NCBI RefSeq assembly: GCF_024763615.1
Contig: NC_077222.1
Span: 72,726,001 to 72,790,000, forward strand
Length of the DNA stretch: 64,000 nt
Origin: Phlebotomus papatasi
Lineage: Eukaryota; Arthropoda; Insecta; Diptera; Psychodidae
Reading direction: 5' to 3'
Shown: positions 59,897 through 64,000 of the stretch, one piece after another
Position numbering within the stretch: position 1 is the stretch's first letter
How the letters are laid out: each line of letters opens with the position of its first letter
Notes under the pieces: generated by a model
Database searches by the model: none
Seen by the model: only the letters and a program-made list of their open reading frames with translations
Told to the model about the DNA's origin: nothing
Position numbers and translations under genes: made by a program

Positions 59897-62800
59897 AATG
59901 TTAAAATAAAAGATTTTATATTCCAGATAAAAGGCTAATGACACTTCAAGTATCATGATCATTTAAAAATTGTTAATACTTAACTCTTGTTAATAGCTTA
60001 GTCTTTGTGAAGTTTGTTTTGTTTTATTTTAAAAACCTATAATAATATGACAATATAAAATTAAAGTTCTCTATTGCAGAATAAGAATTCCACTCATAAA
60101 ACCAATTTAAAAATTTAAAATTCAAAAAATTGTCTCAGAAATAAAAGATAGTGTGCTTAATTAATAAAAAGAAAACCTAATTGCACTTGTCCAAAGCAGT
60201 TCCGAGTACAATATCAATAATTTTCTAATGAATAATTTTGTAAACAACAGTAATTTATAATTCAAAAGAATTCCATTGATTGAATTTCAAAAATAAGCAA
60301 ATACTCAATACAATATACTATTTTAAACGTAACTCTGACTAAGCGCTTATGATGTATTTACAACTAATCTGTTTTATCATTCAACCAAAACAGGATTAAT
60401 AGAAACTACTATTCCTAAATTTCATCTGTGTTTTCAAATTATTTGGGATATTTCAATATTAGAGACAAATAATATTTAATATTTTATTAATTTTACTATC
60501 AAACTCTTTCCGAGTAAATAGTCGTATCCTACTTTGCATTTATACTTTTATCAGGATTACGCAGCTATTGGCTAAGTTTCTTTAGAATCCCAGTTTAAGC
60601 TCATATTTCTACATAACATTTAATTGAATAGTCAAGTCACTCGTAAGACCCATAAATTATTTTCTACATTCATTATGGTTTATTGATTTTATTTGAGCCC
60701 TATATAGGATTACCATATTTGTCAAATTACAATGGTAGCAAAAATTATTGTTAAGAACATAAGAACCACAAGAAGTTGCCAGAACAAAAATGAAGCAAGA
60801 AAAAAACATTAAAAGACAAATCTGACACGCCTTTTCAAACTATAAAATTTTCAATTATTCTTTTGGCATTTTGTTTTATGGACAACTCTGCGAATTGTTG
60901 AATATGTAAAAAGAACCTCTTTAGCAATATTTTTTTTCCTCAGTCATTCTTCGTAGCCACACACAACATTCTGTGTCAAAGTGAAAGAACAAGAATTTTA
61001 TGTCCTTGAGAAGTGATTCTGAAAATCGACATTCAAAAATAAATATAAACTATTGGAGATCACGTATACACCTTTCGACACCATAAATCAGTCAGTCAAG
61101 TGGAATTGAGAGTCAAACTTCTTATTTCCCAGTATCATATATATATATATATAATCTTCTGCAACATCATCTCAACCACCTCATATTCTCATAATCTCTT
61201 CTCGGATATAAATTAATTACACACTCATGTGAAATCTCAAGGAAAACAGGTGATGTTTCGTGTGTGAGATTCTTCAAGTGTCAACTAGTGGTATAACCTC
61301 CCTCCAGGCTAGTATCTTGAATATACTACAGATATATATATTAATCTCTAAAGAGTGCGAAAGAAGGACTGCAAAAAGGCCGCCAAAGGAAGATGAGAGA
61401 TGAGAAAACTCAATCCGAATGGTATATAAACGTCAGATTATCGTTGTCAATAGTGCTATAAAACATGCACTCAATTTGAGATAATCATCTGGTTCTCTCT
61501 GGGTGCGGAAAAATTCAAATGAGTCAATTCACACACAACACTTCATCAACACTGCATTGTTGTCCATACGGCTGCTCGAAGGTCGTCCTGACACTCATGC
61601 AAGTACCCACCGCACCATATAGAGACACCTCACGATCGCATGGATCATTGAATCTCTCGCAACATCAGAATGTACCCTTCCAAGAGAAGTTCGGGTCACG
61701 AGCTCTTAGCACTATTTTCCATGGCTTTTTCAATACTTTGGAAGTGTGGGTGGTTTCAATAAAATGTCACGATACTGTCGGATCAATTTAATTGGATGCA
61801 TATTGTATTGGTTGGAGGGCAAAAGAATTGAAAAACGAATTACCTCCAGAACAAAATTATACTATATAGGCATAAGTTGTAGGTGTTGATTGATACATCG
61901 TGTCACCGAATCCTTATATCCACCAACTTTCCATTATATCCGATATGTCAAATGCCAGAGGAAAAAGTAATATTATATCTCATTTTCATTTTCATTTGCA
62001 TACCATCTAAGAATGGTAATTTAATGGGTTTTCAACCGGGAGATAAACACGATGATGATGTTGGAAAATGCTCTCTGCTATGGATAAGAAACTCTATATT
62101 GCAAAAAATTTACAACAACAACACCAACAACAAAATAGAAGAAATCAATCAATGAGAAATAATTTCACTTTTCCGTCTTTTCAACGCTATTTACCCAATG
62201 GCTTGTGGACCTGAATAATCATTATCGACAATTTTATATATTACACATCCCAACATGCCCATGTGTGGCTTGTTTTCATCCAACATAAAAGCCAACATCC
62301 AACTTTGGGGAGATGCATATACAATCCCCTCAAATGATCAAGTACATTTACTCAAATATTTATGTATAAATATATATACATGTACTTTTTCTGTCCATAA
62401 TCAAGTCCTTCTTTTGAATTCCATCGTCTTTGACTCTCTTACATTTATGTATACTTATACATATCCCAACAACCATCGAGTCCCAGCTCTTTGAACAATT
62501 TTTCACATTGGCGTTCTGTATTTGTTGTTATACGTTGAAAATTACACTCAATCACGATTTTCTGATCTGATGATGTGTTGCGTGATATCGACAATAATTA
62601 AGATTAATTGCTATTAAATCCTTTGGAGAGTTCTTCACTCCATGCATATACTCTGGGATGATAATCTTTTTTTTTTATTCTGTCTACATCACCCTCCATT
62701 ATGCATCGGAGGCCCCATTGTAATAATATGAAGATGATTTCAATACAACCAACTCAACTACCGAAGGTTTCCTAGCAATTCATCGTATTGTACGATCTTA

Positions 62801-64000
62801 CCAAGATTTCTCACTGAAATCAATTTTTATCCCTTCATTTTCTTCATCTATATACGTCTCTCCTTTATCTCATTTTTCACAAATTTCAATGGGATGCTAC
62901 AAGTCAAACTCCCCAAGATTATTATTATTATTACTGACAAAGGATTCTCATTTTAAACCACGAAGAGGTGAGCTACAATAATCAAACAAGTTCTGAAGAG
63001 AAATCTCTCAACAACCGGATATTCCTAAAAATGAACATCATGTCCTAGCAGTTATAAAAAAAATATGATCTAAATTTTGAATTTCAAACATAGAAAATCA
63101 TTTGGGCTATAAACCTCAATAATAAGTGAAACAAGTTAAGCATTCTGCATATAAAAACAGAATAAATTTTAAAAATCAATTAAGAAATCGAAGAAAAGCT
63201 TTAGGGTGGAATGATAACTTTTTGACACTTTCGAATCGATAGTATCGATAAATCTATATGTATTAGATTAAGTGCAATGCATCAAGTGCTGAATGCATTA
63301 AAAAAAATTAAAAGCAGTAATAAGAGAGCTTGAAGCAAAAGAACATACGTAATCAGAAGATTAGATCCAGATCAAAAGCCTGGATTCTGAATTTCTGTAC
63401 GACAAGTAAATGCAATGATTTGTCAAAATCGAAACATACAATCCTAAACAAAATGTTTTCCGATAATTTTGCCAGTTTAAAAAATGAAATAGGTTAGCTA
63501 TTATAGATACACCTGAGGTCTGCAGTCCGCTTAAAGTTTGATTTTAAGATTTTTTTCTAGTAAAAGCTTTGGAAGCTTGATTTGAATAAGTTTTAGTTGT
63601 GTTATTGTATTGTGAAATACGATTTTCTAAATAAGTACGGTTTCATAATAAAGTTTTTTTTTTGAAAAATTCTAAAGTTGAGGTAGATTTTGTGTGGAAA
63701 ATTACATGAGTTTACCACCAAATCATATCCAAATTATTAAAAAATTAATAAATAAATAACGATTTCCTTTTCAATATTTCAATGAAAACATAATATTAGA
63801 AAATAAGATCATCACATAAATTGCAGAGAATTTCAATATTTGTTTAAGGGATTACGTGGGTCAAAAACACTGAAAAACAGCATTTTTTTTCTTTTTTTTA
63901 ACATAATAAAAATTTATTTAATTCAAGCTTTTAAACATAAAGTAAAGTATGTAAACATCGTAAAGTAGTTTTTTTTTCCTCGAAAGGGTCACAGAAAATC
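59897..64000. other. Right flank; no gene recognised
   Basis: AT-rich. It contains a TA run at 61137-61154 and a less AT-rich stretch at 61360-62100 with a TATATAAA-like word at 61420 and unconvincing frames. TTAAGGGATTACGTGGGTCA near 63845 could be the left end of a TIR element continuing past the window, but its partner is not visible. Confidence 0.35.
61137..61154. repeat. TA microsatellite
   Basis: About eight alternating AT units. Confidence 0.85.

Noticed and set aside
61400..61470. TATATAAA-like word as a core promoter
   Set aside because: Such words are frequent in this composition and no exon follows.

Overview
The window is nuclear DNA of an insect, most likely a dipteran. It is strongly AT-rich and dominated by non-coding DNA and small DNA transposons. 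The one intact gene visible uses ordinary spliceosomal signals. One broken gene copy reads clearly as animal mitochondrial ATP synthase subunit d. The transposon mix (palindromic MITEs, TA- and TTA-target elements, pogo- and Tc1-like relics, tRNA-derived SINEs) fits a nematoceran fly such as a sand fly, but that narrower placement is only a guess. Almost every long open frame is a chance frame in AT-rich DNA.

Genes. Two exons on the minus strand can be supported. One is a start exon (CDS 15901-15749) with an in-frame upstream stop and a GTAATT donor. The other is an internal exon (7588-7379) with a clean acceptor and a GTAAGT donor. Both are phase 0, so they can be joined across an 8.2 kb intron. 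The second exon resembles the conserved block of Smallish/LMO7/LIMCH1-type junction proteins. The gene runs off the left edge. A third, weak start exon lies on the minus strand at 46127-46077, between two inverted E2F-like sites.

Mobile DNA by region. Positions 300-5,800 hold four TIR elements, one with a pogo-type helix-turn-helix relic. Positions 8.6-19.9 kb, the long intron and upstream flank of the gene, hold about twelve elements. These include two large hairpins (10.4-11.0 and 14.8-15.3 kb), two copies of one MITE flanking the first exon, two SINEs and a cluster of four palindromic units. Positions 20-31 kb are nearly free of recognisable repeats. Positions 31-36.7 kb hold short MITEs, one nested in another, and a 1.4 kb TIR element that carries a dead ATP synthase d copy plus a second broken gene fragment. 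Positions 39.1-40.9 kb are a stack of nested elements whose order of arrival can be read. Positions 45-46.6 kb hold a palindrome split by a MITE and the E2F-flanked segment. Positions 49.6-50.7 and 57.4-59.9 kb hold pogo-like and Tc1-like relics, the latter interrupted by a foldback-like element with a 9-bp target duplication.

No CRISPR array, operon, rRNA gene or functional tRNA gene was seen. The most unusual item is the gene-fragment-carrying TIR element at 33.7-35.1 kb.
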